Part shown: positions 7,811-17,623 of the stretch, in pieces
Layout of the letters: every line of letters starts with the position of its first letter
Numbering within the stretch: position 1 is the first letter of the stretch
Position numbers and translations under genes: made by a program
Source of the DNA: JBBDQZ01 sp040905705
Lineage (GTDB): Bacteria > Bacteroidota > Rhodothermia > Balneolales > Natronogracilivirgulaceae
NCBI GenBank assembly: GCA_040905705.1
Contig: JBBDQZ010000076.1
Coordinates: 1 to 64,000 of the forward strand
DNA: 64,000 nt
Direction: 5' to 3'
The notes under the pieces: generated by a model
What the model was told of the DNA's origin: nothing
The model's input: the letters and a program-made list of their open reading frames with translations, nothing else
Database searches by the model: none

Positions 7811-10477
7811 GTGAGCAAATTTTTTTGCAAAAACGATCCAGCAAGCAGCAGTCAAATTAAAGTCATAACGGCGGTCTGGTGTCTGGCATGGTCGTTAATG
7901 GGGGCCTCACCTGCAATCCAGGAGGCCGGTGCGCAAGGCACATCCGGATTGTTTCCGTTACATCCGGAACGCCTGGAAGTATTGACTCATCAGGAACATT
8001 TGTTTTTTGAAACCCTTTGGGAAGCTGAAAATGAACGTGGAGGGCTGTGGGCGCCAGAGCAGGAAGCCGGGGACGGCCGATTTCAGGTTGGGTTAGGGCA
8101 TGAGCCTGCCCGACATGAGGATAAGATCATTCATCTTACAGATTATCTCTATCGGATTCCGCAAATCAGGGATGCGCACAAAGCCTACCTTGAAATGCGT
8201 CGCCATCGACCGGATGAGTTACGGCAAATGCAGGATATGGCAAGTTATGAAGTAGGGGATACCCGGGATTTCCATGTTTATAACGTGGATGAAAGCAACG
8301 GATCCAACCAGGTCTATGATCGTATTGCGTTTGAATTGAGAGAAATAGGGGTTAGATCCGAGATATGGGTGGAGCGGGATGAGTACGTAACCGGCAAAGT
8401 GGATGATGATGTGGTCTCGGCCATGATGGAGGCATTTGAAAACAGTACCCCCAGTCGTTCTATTGATCCGGAACAGGGCATTATTACGAATAATATTGAT
8501 ATTTTTGCAAAAGGTAATCCGGAATTGGTACCGGATCCGGATGGCAGCGGCAAGGTCAAAATCCTGATTGTAGATATTCAGGATGGGTGGGATTCGGAAG
8601 AAGGAGGAGGGTATGTGGCCGGTTTTTTCAATCCGGGCGATTTAAGCCCGGCCACCTCTAATCCCAACAGCAATCAGGCCGCGGTACTCTATATTGATTC
8701 TTATCCCGGTATATATTCTGAAAATCGATCGCCGAATCCCAACCGTCCACTGAATACGGTAGCACATGAATTCCAGCATCTCATTCAGGCCGAACATGGT
8801 TATCTGATCACATTTATGGACGAAGGTCAATCCGAGATTGCTGAAATTTTCAATGGATTCGATGCCCGGGTGATGAGTTTCCTGGACAATCCCGATGAAG
8901 TGAGCGGGGACGTGGAGGAGGAAGATGCAGACGGTTTTCTGCGGTGGCGGTCGAATAAGAATGAGGTATCAAGGGACTATGAAAGAGCCCAGTTATTTCA
9001 CAGTTATCTCTATGAAAGGGTGGGCGTGGAGATTATCGGAAGTCTGACCCAGAGCAGTTCGGGTGCGCCCTGGACCCAGTATCAAAGGATTCTGGATAAG
9101 TCAGATCAGAATTTGGAATTACGTAATATCCTTGCGGAGTTTTATGTAGCAAACTGGTTGAACAACCGGGATATCGGAACGGAAATTTATGGGTATTCCC
9201 TGCCGCAACTTGCCGGGGTTCGCGTATCAATACCAGGCCGGCGATTCGCGAATTCCGATGAACGGCCGTGGATAAGCAACGAGCAAGTTCATTTGAGGTA
9301 TGGAAGTGCCATGTACACTCATTGGCCGGATATTGAAGACCTTTCGATATATCTTGATACTTCGTCCGAAATACTTCATTATGCCATTGTTGAAGATGAC
9401 ACGGGTAACATTCATGTTGTTAACATAGATGAACCGGAGTTCCATCTTGCAGGGAAGTTTAATTCGGTCGTTTTGGTTTCGGTTAATTCCGTTGTTGTAT
9501 TGAATAGTGATGGTTATGGCAGCAGAGCGTTCAGCTATTCGGCCGAGTGGACGACACGCGCGTTTCGGGTGGTGGATCTCAATTATGCCAAAGCTCCGAT
9601 TGCCGGTTATTATCCTGTTCCGAGGGCCGAAAATGAATCGACCACAATTCAGGGAGTTTCATTGCGGGTGGACCCTGAATATGACGGAGAACTGGTGGGT
9701 ATAGAAGTTCGGCTGGCACCTGGTGAAGAAGCGGTCCAGGGCACCGGCACTCTTCGTGTCAGTGTTACCAATTCAACGCAGAGTGGCGGGACGAGTGATG
9801 ATGAAAGGGATGCCGTTTTTGTGCCTGCGGGTCTGATAGCTTACAAGGATATCGATTTTGAGGACTTGAATACCTCATTGAACAGCATTGACTTAAGCGA
9901 TCTTGATGTTAGCCTGGAAGCCGGACAGAATTATCATTTGGTACTTCATGTGATGGATGAGTCTGAAGATGCTGAACTCAGGTTCCTTCTGGATCAGGGA
10001 TCGGATGATAAGGCTAATAATAACTACTATCCGGTTCGGACGTTACTTGCCGTCGTTAATCAGGACGGGGATGACGGTTGGGCACGATTTTCAGGTAAAG
10101 AGGGAGACCCAAATGACAATGACAATAAAAACCTGGACATGACGATACGGCTGCGGAGCTATATCCCTGTTACTGACGAATTCCCGGGTTTGGCGGTATC
10201 GAAAAGATTCAAGCTCCTTTCCAATTATCCCAATCCTTTTAATACAGGAACCATGATCCCGGTTAATATCCCTGTAAGTGTGCAGGGGAATGCCCCGGTT
10301 CGAATCGATTTGTATGATATCACCGGTCGACATGTCACCACACTGTTAGATGGACATCTTGATGCCGGGGTGCACCATGTACCATTCGAGGCTGAGAATC
10401 TGGCCAGTGGAATTTATATCGTGCGATTGCAGGCAGAAGGAAGCATCGATGCCCGGCAAATCACGTTAATTAAATAA
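7811..10477 (+). CDS. T9SS-exported metallopeptidase-like surface protein
   Basis: An 888-residue secreted protein starting at GTG. The N-terminus has a hydrophobic signal-like segment ending near AGAQ (about residue 42). A zinc-peptidase motif HEFQH lies at 319-323, with a likely third ligand Glu338 in MDEGQSE, as in gluzincin-type or M6-like peptidases. The middle is beta-rich. The last 90 residues are a type A T9SS sorting domain: SNYPNPFN, the DITGR strand, and a final region resembling GIYIVRLQ. It should be exported across the outer membrane and processed. It is the last gene of the VTC-DUF4956-HlyD cluster. Proteolytic activity is inferred. Confidence 0.82.
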   Translation: MSKFFCKNDPASSSQIKVITAVWCLAWSLMGASPAIQEAGAQGTSGLFPLHPERLEVLTHQEHLFFETLWEAENERGGLWAPEQEAGDGRFQVGLGHEPARHEDKIIHLTDYLYRIPQIRDAHKAYLEMRRHRPDELRQMQDMASYEVGDTRDFHVYNVDESNGSNQVYDRIAFELREIGVRSEIWVERDEYVTGKVDDDVVSAMMEAFENSTPSRSIDPEQGIITNNIDIFAKGNPELVPDPDGSGKVKILIVDIQDGWDSEEGGGYVAGFFNPGDLSPATSNPNSNQAAVLYIDSYPGIYSENRSPNPNRPLNTVAHEFQHLIQAEHGYLITFMDEGQSEIAEIFNGFDARVMSFLDNPDEVSGDVEEEDADGFLRWRSNKNEVSRDYERAQLFHSYLYERVGVEIIGSLTQSSSGAPWTQYQRILDKSDQNLELRNILAEFYVANWLNNRDIGTEIYGYSLPQLAGVRVSIPGRRFANSDERPWISNEQVHLRYGSAMYTHWPDIEDLSIYLDTSSEILHYAIVEDDTGNIHVVNIDEPEFHLAGKFNSVVLVSVNSVVVLNSDGYGSRAFSYSAEWTTRAFRVVDLNYAKAPIAGYYPVPRAENESTTIQGVSLRVDPEYDGELVGIEVRLAPGEEAVQGTGTLRVSVTNSTQSGGTSDDERDAVFVPAGLIAYKDIDFEDLNTSLNSIDLSDLDVSLEAGQNYHLVLHVMDESEDAELRFLLDQGSDDKANNNYYPVRTLLAVVNQDGDDGWARFSGKEGDPNDNDNKNLDMTIRLRSYIPVTDEFPGLAVSKRFKLLSNYPNPFNTGTMIPVNIPVSVQGNAPVRIDLYDITGRHVTTLLDGHLDAGVHHVPFEAENLASGIYIVRLQAEGSIDARQITLIK

Positions 10478-10510
10478 AGAGCTGTATCATCGATATTTTG
10501 GACGGCCGGT

Positions 10511-12979
10511 TCATGGGCGTTTCCGGAAGTTTTCTTCCAAAACATTCTGTTTCCAGGGCACATATTTATACATCCGTCCGTCACTTTTATAGATAACGGC
10601 TCCCTCAAGGCTTGTAAATCTGGTTGACACCCCTGATTCCTTTAGCCTCCGTATGGTGCTTTGATGTGGATGGTTATAGCGATTGCTCCAGGCGAGTGAA
10701 GCCACCCCCTTCTCAGGGCGGACCCTGTTTAAATAATCCGTAGTTGAACTGGTACGGCTTGCGTGATGGCCAATTTTTAACAAATTAGCTTGCAGAAGAT
10801 CCCCGAAGGTTTTAACCATGAACGTTTCGGCCTCCCTTTCCGCATCGCCAGAGAGAATCAATCGGGTATCTCCAAATATGACCATCAATACTACGGACCG
10901 GTTATTAGGATCCGTTGCAGATATTTCATTCGATGGAGCTAATACGAGCATGGGCATCAAGGGATCGGTGTCAATTCTGTCGCCGGTGGAAAGCATTCGA
11001 ACCGGGATATTTTTTTGATACGCGCGCTTCATATATTGATGGTATAAATTGGTCTCATGCCCGTATGGGGACTGGTATATCGTATCTATGGGAATATGAT
11101 CCATAAGTGAGACCATACCTCCGATATGATCGGCATGGGGATGTGAAAGGATCACTCCGTCCAGTTTGTGAATTCCCATGGCTTTGAATTCAGGTAGGAG
11201 AATTCGATCAGCGGAATCAGATCGGGGAGTCCAGACACCAGTATCGTATAAATAGTGAAACCCTGCCGGAGTTTGCAACAGTACAGCATCCCCTTGTCCG
11301 ACGTCAAAAAAAGTGACTTGTAATAGAGGTCGATGCCATTTGGGAAACATTCGATCCACTTGAAAAGCCAGGAGGCAGGCGATCAGTGCGCAAGCCATTT
11401 TCCAGCGAAGGGCTGGTAAACGAAGCGATGCAAACAGAGCCAAACCGCATATCCAGATAGCAAAGATCCAGTTACTGGTTAGCGTTCCCTCAATCCAGGA
11501 AAAAGTACTCGATCCAATCCATAATACATAAGAAGTCAACCCGGTTAAAATATAGTCACCGGGGGTATTCAGTAATAACGCAATACCCGGATCCAAGACG
11601 GCAAGGATCAGGCAGATAAAGGTCCAAAGAAACATAAGCTGAACAAACGGTATGGCCAGTGTATTGCTTAGCGGCCCTGCGATGGAAAACTCGTTAAAAT
11701 GATAAATCAACAACGGGTAGAGTCCGCCTTGTACCAACACACTGACTATGACAAGCTGGAATAAAGCACCGGTTTTCGTGTATCGGTAGGCCGTTGGCAG
11801 CAAAAAACGAACGGCGGGTAGCGAAGTCAGGATAATGGAAACGGCAATAAATGAAAGTTGGAAACCGACATCGAAAAGCATGACGGGGTCGATGATCAGC
11901 AGTATGAATGCTACTAATCCCAGAATATTTACAGAGGAACCGGCTTTGTGAAATATTCGAGCGAATATCATAAAAAAAGCCATGAGGGACGCCCTGGAAA
12001 CAGAAACAGAAAATCCGGTAATACCGGCATAAAACAAAAGCAGTAACCCACTACTGATGAGCCCGGTAAACCGACTTGTTTGTGATTGCCGGAACCAGGG
12101 GAGGATCATCCAGAGTGGAATCAGGATAAAACCAACATGCATACCGGAGACTGCCATCAGATGGGCAAGGCCGGCACGGGAAAAAGAGGAGCGGAGATGA
12201 GGGTCAAGGCCAGAACGATCTCCGAGTATGATCGCTTTTGCCAGGTCTGAATTTTTATGTGAAAACAGGTTTGTAACCGCCTCCGTGAAGGTTGCCTGAC
12301 GATGGATCCAGAAGGTTGCCGGACGGCTGGTTTCAAAGTAAGAGATATCGGTAATATAAATGATCGAATAAATATCCTGTCGTGCCAGAAAACCGGCATA
12401 GTCAAATTCATTAGGATTTCGACGTTTTTGCGGTTGTTGCAGATCACCATGGAAATGAATATACGTGCCCTTACTCAGCGTATGCGATTCCCCATTGGGA
12501 ATGATGGTTTCTATGAGATCTTCCCTTATAAACGCCTCTGTTTTGAAGGACTGCAACCATGTGGGCAAACCATGGATATGTGCGGAGTCGATTCGTACGG
12601 TAAACAGGAGACTTCCGGATATGGTCGTTCTGGCGGAGGTCACCATGCCATAAAAAGTAAGGTCATCATCATCAAATAAAGCAAGCAGGTGTTCATCCGG
12701 CGGATTTGATTGAGTCTGTTTTTGAAGATGAAACAAGCCAAAACCTGTCAGAATGAACAGATACAGCAAAGGAATAATATACATACGAACAAAGGCCGTT
12801 CGTGTGCGTGACAGTATGAGATATGTACAAACTGCCACAGTAAGAGCGATTCCTATCCATTCAGTGGGTACATCCAACCGAAACTCATGACCCAAAACAA
12901 TTCCGGATGAAAAAAGGATAGCTATCCGGAGGGCAGGATATGCACTCAGGTTGACGGATACCGGTCTTCCTACAGACAT
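10511..12979 (-). CDS. comEC: ComEC/Rec2 DNA-uptake channel protein
   Basis: An 822-residue inner-membrane protein that in competent bacteria carries single-stranded DNA into the cytoplasm. It has an N-terminal hydrophobic region with a DUF4131-like soluble domain (about 50-220), the polytopic competence domain (about 230-530, including the AVSGMHVG motif) and a C-terminal metallo-beta-lactamase domain with the metal motif SHPHADHIGG. All three parts are in the usual order and length. It is convergent with the T9SS-protein gene. A ComEA-like gene lies at 26.8 kb, so natural competence is plausible. Confidence 0.93.
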   Translation of the reverse strand: MSVGRPVSVNLSAYPALRIAILFSSGIVLGHEFRLDVPTEWIGIALTVAVCTYLILSRTRTAFVRMYIIPLLYLFILTGFGLFHLQKQTQSNPPDEHLLALFDDDDLTFYGMVTSARTTISGSLLFTVRIDSAHIHGLPTWLQSFKTEAFIREDLIETIIPNGESHTLSKGTYIHFHGDLQQPQKRRNPNEFDYAGFLARQDIYSIIYITDISYFETSRPATFWIHRQATFTEAVTNLFSHKNSDLAKAIILGDRSGLDPHLRSSFSRAGLAHLMAVSGMHVGFILIPLWMILPWFRQSQTSRFTGLISSGLLLLFYAGITGFSVSVSRASLMAFFMIFARIFHKAGSSVNILGLVAFILLIIDPVMLFDVGFQLSFIAVSIILTSLPAVRFLLPTAYRYTKTGALFQLVIVSVLVQGGLYPLLIYHFNEFSIAGPLSNTLAIPFVQLMFLWTFICLILAVLDPGIALLLNTPGDYILTGLTSYVLWIGSSTFSWIEGTLTSNWIFAIWICGLALFASLRLPALRWKMACALIACLLAFQVDRMFPKWHRPLLQVTFFDVGQGDAVLLQTPAGFHYLYDTGVWTPRSDSADRILLPEFKAMGIHKLDGVILSHPHADHIGGMVSLMDHIPIDTIYQSPYGHETNLYHQYMKRAYQKNIPVRMLSTGDRIDTDPLMPMLVLAPSNEISATDPNNRSVVLMVIFGDTRLILSGDAEREAETFMVKTFGDLLQANLLKIGHHASRTSSTTDYLNRVRPEKGVASLAWSNRYNHPHQSTIRRLKESGVSTRFTSLEGAVIYKSDGRMYKYVPWKQNVLEENFRKRP

Positions 12980-13194
12980 AATTTTCCATACGTTCTCTTA
13001 ATGCGATCTTTTACAGTTGGACATAAGAGCAGGCAAAGCAAAGATCCTTACAGATCAACCGGTATGGATGGGTCTAATATTACAAAAAAGAAAAAAGTAT
13101 CGGGCAAGATACAAACCGGGTGGGATAAAGACGGGCATCAAGGCCTTAAGGATTCTGGGATCGGATTTAGAAACAACGTTGGCTGGTCCGTTGA
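12980..13194. other. intergenic region upstream of comEC
   Basis: These 215 bases lie between the end of the acidic hypothetical gene and the comEC start. A 78-codon rightward frame here runs into the neighbouring gene, has no start signal and resembles nothing, so it is not called. No clear terminator is seen. Confidence 0.25.
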
Positions 13195-13968
13195 TCAGAG
13201 CATACTGTTGAAAAAATCCCGGGTATCCTGGATATGAATGGCGATATTGTTTCTAAGCTCGAATAGACGTCGGTGTAATTCAAAATAATCTGATTCTTTG
13301 ATCGGATGACCTTTCAGTTTCTGAAGCAGTTCCATCGTCTCATTGGATTTTTTAAGCGCCTTTTTACAATAGGCAATATTGGCACCGAGGACTTCCACGT
13401 CAAATCCCATGGAATAAGCCGCTGCAAGTTTTGAGCTGATAAGCAAGGTTTCAGAAACAAACCGAATAAAACCGGCATGATTCATGTACTCGGGATTACT
13501 GTCGTTGAAGATCAGCAAATCGGCAGCAAAATCCCGGACATCTGTATAGATGGCGATGTTTTCAAGTGAATCATAATCATAGCCGGATTCATCCTCGTCC
13601 TCATCCGGATCTTCAAAAAATACGTCCTCATCCGGATTATCTTCGAAAAGTTCACCCTCCTCTTCCTCTTCCCATTCTTCATCGTTTTCGTCCTCATCAG
13701 GTTCAATGAACAGGGATTCATCCTCATAATGGTCATCATTTTCGTAGAGGGGGAAATGGGACTCTTCAATCAGTAATTCCTCTTCGATAAAAGCATCCAC
13801 CGCATCCAGTTTGGTTGGAAAATCCTGAAGGTGGTTAAGCCAGCGTGGTTTTTTGTCGCTATCGGATTGAATAAGGTGCCGAAGGTGTTCGTGGCGACGG
13901 GCCATCTCATTGATATGAGATTCCCATTCATGTTCACTCCAAATATTATGATTATCATGAAAGAGCAT
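13195..13968 (-). CDS. hypothetical protein with a very acidic central segment
   Basis: I do not recognise this protein of about 257 residues. The start at 13968 is preferred because AAGGATT lies eight bases upstream. The N-terminal third is polar. The middle (about 80-145) is almost continuous Asp and Glu with scattered Phe and Tyr. The C-terminal 110 residues look helical and resemble a four-helix bundle of the type seen in HEPN or UPF0332-like proteins, but no diagnostic motif is present. It has no signal peptide or membrane segment, so it is probably cytoplasmic. The gap to the upstream punA-like gene is 220 bases. Confidence 0.7.
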   Translation of the reverse strand: MLFHDNHNIWSEHEWESHINEMARRHEHLRHLIQSDSDKKPRWLNHLQDFPTKLDAVDAFIEEELLIEESHFPLYENDDHYEDESLFIEPDEDENDEEWEEEEEGELFEDNPDEDVFFEDPDEDEDESGYDYDSLENIAIYTDVRDFAADLLIFNDSNPEYMNHAGFIRFVSETLLISSKLAAAYSMGFDVEVLGANIAYCKKALKKSNETMELLQKLKGHPIKESDYFELHRRLFELRNNIAIHIQDTRDFFNSML

Positions 13969-14188
13969 AAACAGAATCCTTGAGAAAGAGATCATGTGTG
14001 AGAATCAGACCACCACACGTCGCATCTGTCCGAATAAGAAGAACTCATTGCAAAGATAAATGCTTTACACATCTGATACGAATATAATTCAAAAAATAAT
14101 GGATTCATTATTCTGAAAATGTATCCGCTTGACAACGATCCGGGATCACGAATTATTTTAACAGAGTGAAATCAGTTACGGACCGGAA

Positions 14189-15028
14189 TCACATTCGTTC
14201 AAGGACTCCTTTAAAGACCCGGGTCATTTTCGGTTCGGCCACATTGGCGGCTTCAAGAATGTCTTTCATAATGACCGGTTGCAGGGTATCCGGAAAGCAT
14301 TCATCTGTAATTACGGAGATACCAAGTATCTTCATGCCCATATGAACGGCTGCGATCACTTCGGGTATTGTGCTCATCCCCACGACATCGGCTCCGATGT
14401 ATCGTAAAAACCGGTACTCGGCACGGGTTTCCAGTATCGGTCCGCTCACAGCCACATATATGCCCTGGTGCATTTTTATTCTGTTTTGTAATGCCACCTC
14501 TTCTGCCAGCGCAATCAGTGCCGGGCTGTACGGGGCGCTCATATCGGGAAAACGAACACCCAGTTCATCGTCGTTGGGTCCAATGAGCGGATTGTCACCA
14601 AGAAGGTTAATGTGGTCGGTGATGCACATGATATCACCTCTTTTGAAGAGTGGATTCATCCCGCCGCAGGCATTGGATACCAACAGGGTGGTGGCGCCGA
14701 TCGTCTTCAAGACCCGGACGGGGAATACAATCTGATGCATGGTGTATCCCTCGTAGTAATGAAACCGGCCCTGCATGGCCACCACTTTTTTCCCGCTTAG
14801 AGTACCGAATAGAAGTCTGCCACTGTGGCTTTCAACCGTGGACGTCGGAAAATGCGGGATGTCTGCATAAGAAATGACTGCTTCAACCTCGATTTCTTCG
14901 GCAAGGCGGCCCAGTCCTGTGCCGAGAATGATCAGGTATTGCGGACGAATGGGGGTTTGTTTCTCAATAAAGGCAAGTGCTTCTTTGCGTTTGGTACGAT
15001 ACTCCTCAACAGAATAAAAACCGGGCAT
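14189..15028 (-). CDS. purine-nucleoside phosphorylase (trimeric type)
   Basis: The enzyme cleaves inosine and guanosine (deoxy)nucleosides with phosphate, yielding the free base and (deoxy)ribose-1-phosphate for purine salvage. The 279-residue size matches the low-molecular-mass trimeric class. Visible motifs are ILGTGLG (phosphate loop), the SHSGRL stretch, MQGRFHYYEGY, NACGGMNP, the base-site segment GPILETRAEYRF and the MSTIPEVIAA helix. It lies 14 bases downstream of the DivIVA-domain gene on the same strand, so the two are probably co-transcribed. Confidence 0.95.
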   Translation of the reverse strand: MPGFYSVEEYRTKRKEALAFIEKQTPIRPQYLIILGTGLGRLAEEIEVEAVISYADIPHFPTSTVESHSGRLLFGTLSGKKVVAMQGRFHYYEGYTMHQIVFPVRVLKTIGATTLLVSNACGGMNPLFKRGDIMCITDHINLLGDNPLIGPNDDELGVRFPDMSAPYSPALIALAEEVALQNRIKMHQGIYVAVSGPILETRAEYRFLRYIGADVVGMSTIPEVIAAVHMGMKILGISVITDECFPDTLQPVIMKDILEAANVAEPKMTRVFKGVLERM

Positions 15029-15042
15029 ATGATAAATTCAGT

Positions 15043-15666
15043 TTATTCGTCCAGATCTTCCAAAAGATGGTCCAGATCATCTGTATTGGGCGCAGTTGGA
15101 GAACTTTTGGATTTGCTGTCGGTGTTTGATTTTTTATGGTCGTTTTTGGAAGAGGAGGAGCTTTTATCATCTTTTTGAGTGGCCTGTTCTTCCTGGGGAA
15201 GGGAGTATGTTGAGGAAGCATTCTGCTTGAAAGATTCCAGCGACTCGGTGGCGAGATCCAGATAGGATTTCATCCCCCGGATGATCTCCTGGCGGCGCTC
15301 CAGCAACCGCTGAATGCTTTGACGAATGGCCTGTCGCTCCTGTTGTGATTCGCGGATTATTTTTTCTGCTTCCAGGTCGGCCTTGGCAATACGGTTTTGT
15401 GCATCCTGTTTGGAACTGTTGATACGTTCTTCAGACGACAACTTGGCGGCTTGCAGTGTTTCATGTAACGCTTCTTCCACTTTTTGATAGTGCTGCAGTT
15501 TATCGTTGAGACGCTGTAATTCACCTTCCTGATCTTTGAGCTTGTTGGAAAGATGTTCCCATTCACTGGATACAACATTCAGAAAAGACTGTACTTCGGC
15601 AACATCGTATCCGCGCAGGGATTTGGCAAAAGTCTGTTGCTTGATTTCAAGAGCGGTTAATTTCAT
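15043..15666 (-). CDS. DivIVA-domain protein
   Basis: A 207-residue cytoplasmic coiled-coil protein. The first 40 residues match the DivIVA lipid-binding domain: MKLTALEIKQQTF, the LRGYDVAEVQSFL motif and an aromatic/hydrophobic tip. A long coiled coil (about 35-150) follows, then a low-complexity tail rich in Ser, Lys and Asp. DivIVA proteins sense curved membrane and recruit division or growth proteins in Gram-positives; its role in this outer-membrane lineage is unknown. The tail has the composition of a disordered linker. It precedes the purine phosphorylase gene. Confidence 0.87.
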   Translation of the reverse strand: MKLTALEIKQQTFAKSLRGYDVAEVQSFLNVVSSEWEHLSNKLKDQEGELQRLNDKLQHYQKVEEALHETLQAAKLSSEERINSSKQDAQNRIAKADLEAEKIIRESQQERQAIRQSIQRLLERRQEIIRGMKSYLDLATESLESFKQNASSTYSLPQEEQATQKDDKSSSSSKNDHKKSNTDSKSKSSPTAPNTDDLDHLLEDLDE

Positions 15667-15818
15667 ACGGTCATCCTGTATATAATGTGATGACTCAATT
15701 TAATAGTGTATGACCAGCAATACAACAGGCGACCTCATGATTTGGCAATCCGGTGAAAGTATGGCAATCAACACAGCGCCAGGAACAGGAGCCCGGAAAG
15801 GGTATACGCAAGGAGGTA

Positions 15819-16517
15819 TTACCGATCGTAATCCCGGCTGCCAAACAGTTTTGTGCCCAGTCGAATGATGGTAGCCCCTTCTTCTATAGCGATATCGTAA
15901 TCCCCGCTCATTCCCATCGAAAGTTCATCGAGTTGGATGTTCCGGGTTTCATGCATACGGTGTTTATCACGAATGGTTCGCAGAAAGCGGAATTGATGAC
16001 GAATGAGTTCCCGGTCGTCAGTAAGTTCCGCCATTCCCATCAGCCCGTGTACCGTGACCCGTTTTAATGTGGAAGCGTATTCCAGTATACCGGCCAAATC
16101 CGCCGGATCGCATCCACTCTTTTGTGCTTCTTCGCTGATATTCACCTGAATCAGTATACGTATGCTTCTATCTGCAAGAGCCGCTCTCTTCTCAATTTCT
16201 TTCAGATATTTCCTCTTTGATATGGAGTGAATCCAGTCGACCCGATGAATCATATCCTTGATCTTGTTCGTCTGAATCGTACCGACCATATGCCAGATGA
16301 TATCGGAGGGTAGTTGATCTATTTTTGTCACCAGCTCCTGAACCCGGTTTTCGCCGAAATCACGGATTCCGGCCTGGTATGCTTCCTGTATGGTTTCTGC
16401 CGGATGCGTTTTTGAGATAGCCACCAGCCGAATTTGATCAGGATCACGTCCACACCGATTGCAGACTTCCTGAATTTGCCGATTCAATTGTTCAATATTT
16501 TCCTTGATTACAGTCAA
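15819..16517 (-). CDS. YggS/PROSC family PLP-homeostasis protein
   Basis: A 232-residue protein with the alanine-racemase-like barrel that binds pyridoxal phosphate without known catalysis and helps control vitamin B6 and amino-acid pools. The PLP lysine lies in LVAISKTHP (about residue 36). Other family motifs are FGENRVQEL, WHMVGTIQTNK, the NISEEAQKSG stretch and the C-terminal LSMGMSGDYDIAIEEGATIIRLGTKLFG region, of which the MGMSGD loop binds phosphate. The 242-base gap to the divergent Nif3-like gene probably holds promoters for both. Confidence 0.95.
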   Translation of the reverse strand: MTVIKENIEQLNRQIQEVCNRCGRDPDQIRLVAISKTHPAETIQEAYQAGIRDFGENRVQELVTKIDQLPSDIIWHMVGTIQTNKIKDMIHRVDWIHSISKRKYLKEIEKRAALADRSIRILIQVNISEEAQKSGCDPADLAGILEYASTLKRVTVHGLMGMAELTDDRELIRHQFRFLRTIRDKHRMHETRNIQLDELSMGMSGDYDIAIEEGATIIRLGTKLFGSRDYDR

Positions 16518-16759
16518 CCACCTTTGATTTTTATCTGAAAATGGATTTTTGTACCTGCAAGATAAGGTATTTGATTTTAGCGGGATAAAACAATCAAAAC
16601 TTTTATCTGAGAAGTAAAAATCATATATTCATGATCTGACTAAAAATCGCTTACAGCGTTGTTTATTATCGTGTACTTTAGCCGATACACCATTTATCTC
16701 TTCTTTCCCTCCCATGTTGGAAGAAAATACGGGCAGACCGGGGGCTGCACATCGAGAAT

Positions 16760-17623
16760 ATGAGCTATACCAACAATCATATTCTCGAGTTTCTGGAAGA
16801 ATGGGCACCCCAAAGCACCAAGCTCGATTTTGATAACGTTGGTTTACTTGTCGGAGACGATCATCAGGAGGTCGGAAAGGTCATAACTTGTCTCGATGTG
16901 ACATCAGAGGTTGTCGATGAAGCGATTTCCGTAGAGGCCGATCTAATTATTGCCCATCATCCCCTGATCTTCAAAAAGCTCTCCCGTATTACCCCTTCTG
17001 ATATAACAGGATCCCTTCTTTATCGCCTTATTCAAAATAATATAAGCCTTATAGCTGTTCACACAAATCTTGACGCTGCATATGGAGGGGTTTCTTTTGT
17101 GATGGCTGAACGGCTGGGGCTGCAAAATACCCGTTTTTTGAAGGTAGAGGAGGCAGCGGAAACGGCTGGTTTTGGAGCGATAGGTGAATTACCGGAAACG
17201 CTTGACGTGGATGAATTTCTGGAACTTGTGAGAGAGAAATTGGACAGTCGCGGAATTCGCTACAGCGGTTATTCAGAGTCTATACGACGTGTTGCCGTGT
17301 GTGGAGGTGCGGGGGCCTTTCTTGCGGAGGAAGCGATCCGGAGCCAGGCCGATGCTTATGTCACAGCGGATCTTAAATACCACGACTTTTTTACGGAGTC
17401 CCCATCATCATTTTTGCTTGTGGATGCGGGACATTATGAAAGTGAAGTGCCCATTGTTGGGACATTGTGTAACAAGTTGAAAAACCGGTTTCCGGAGGTA
17501 GAGGTGCTTGCTACAAAAGCGAATACCAATCCGGTAGTCTATTATTCAAAAACAACAAATAGCATAAAAACAGCCAGGAGTAATCTGAAATCCTATGATA
17601 GACGTACTTCAAAATCTTACTAA
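16760..17623 (+). CDS. Nif3-like dinuclear metal-centre hexameric protein
   Basis: A 287-residue protein of the Nif3/YbgI/YqfO family, whose members form toroidal hexamers with a two-metal site and have been linked to GTP cyclohydrolase I type 2-like annotations. The metal ligands are visible in HHPLIF (about residues 66-71), HTNLDAA (about 100-106) and the C-terminal DAGHYESE. It lacks the large CutA-like inserted domain of the 370-residue form. The last 29 bases overlap the start of the COG1579-like gene, so translation of the two is probably coupled. Confidence 0.92.
   Translation: MSYTNNHILEFLEEWAPQSTKLDFDNVGLLVGDDHQEVGKVITCLDVTSEVVDEAISVEADLIIAHHPLIFKKLSRITPSDITGSLLYRLIQNNISLIAVHTNLDAAYGGVSFVMAERLGLQNTRFLKVEEAAETAGFGAIGELPETLDVDEFLELVREKLDSRGIRYSGYSESIRRVAVCGGAGAFLAEEAIRSQADAYVTADLKYHDFFTESPSSFLLVDAGHYESEVPIVGTLCNKLKNRFPEVEVLATKANTNPVVYYSKTTNSIKTARSNLKSYDRRTSKSY

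Noticed and set aside
13001..13237. 78-codon rightward frame at the comEC upstream gap
   Set aside because: It runs into the antisense of the neighbouring gene, is rich in Lys/Ser/Gly, and lacks start signals.
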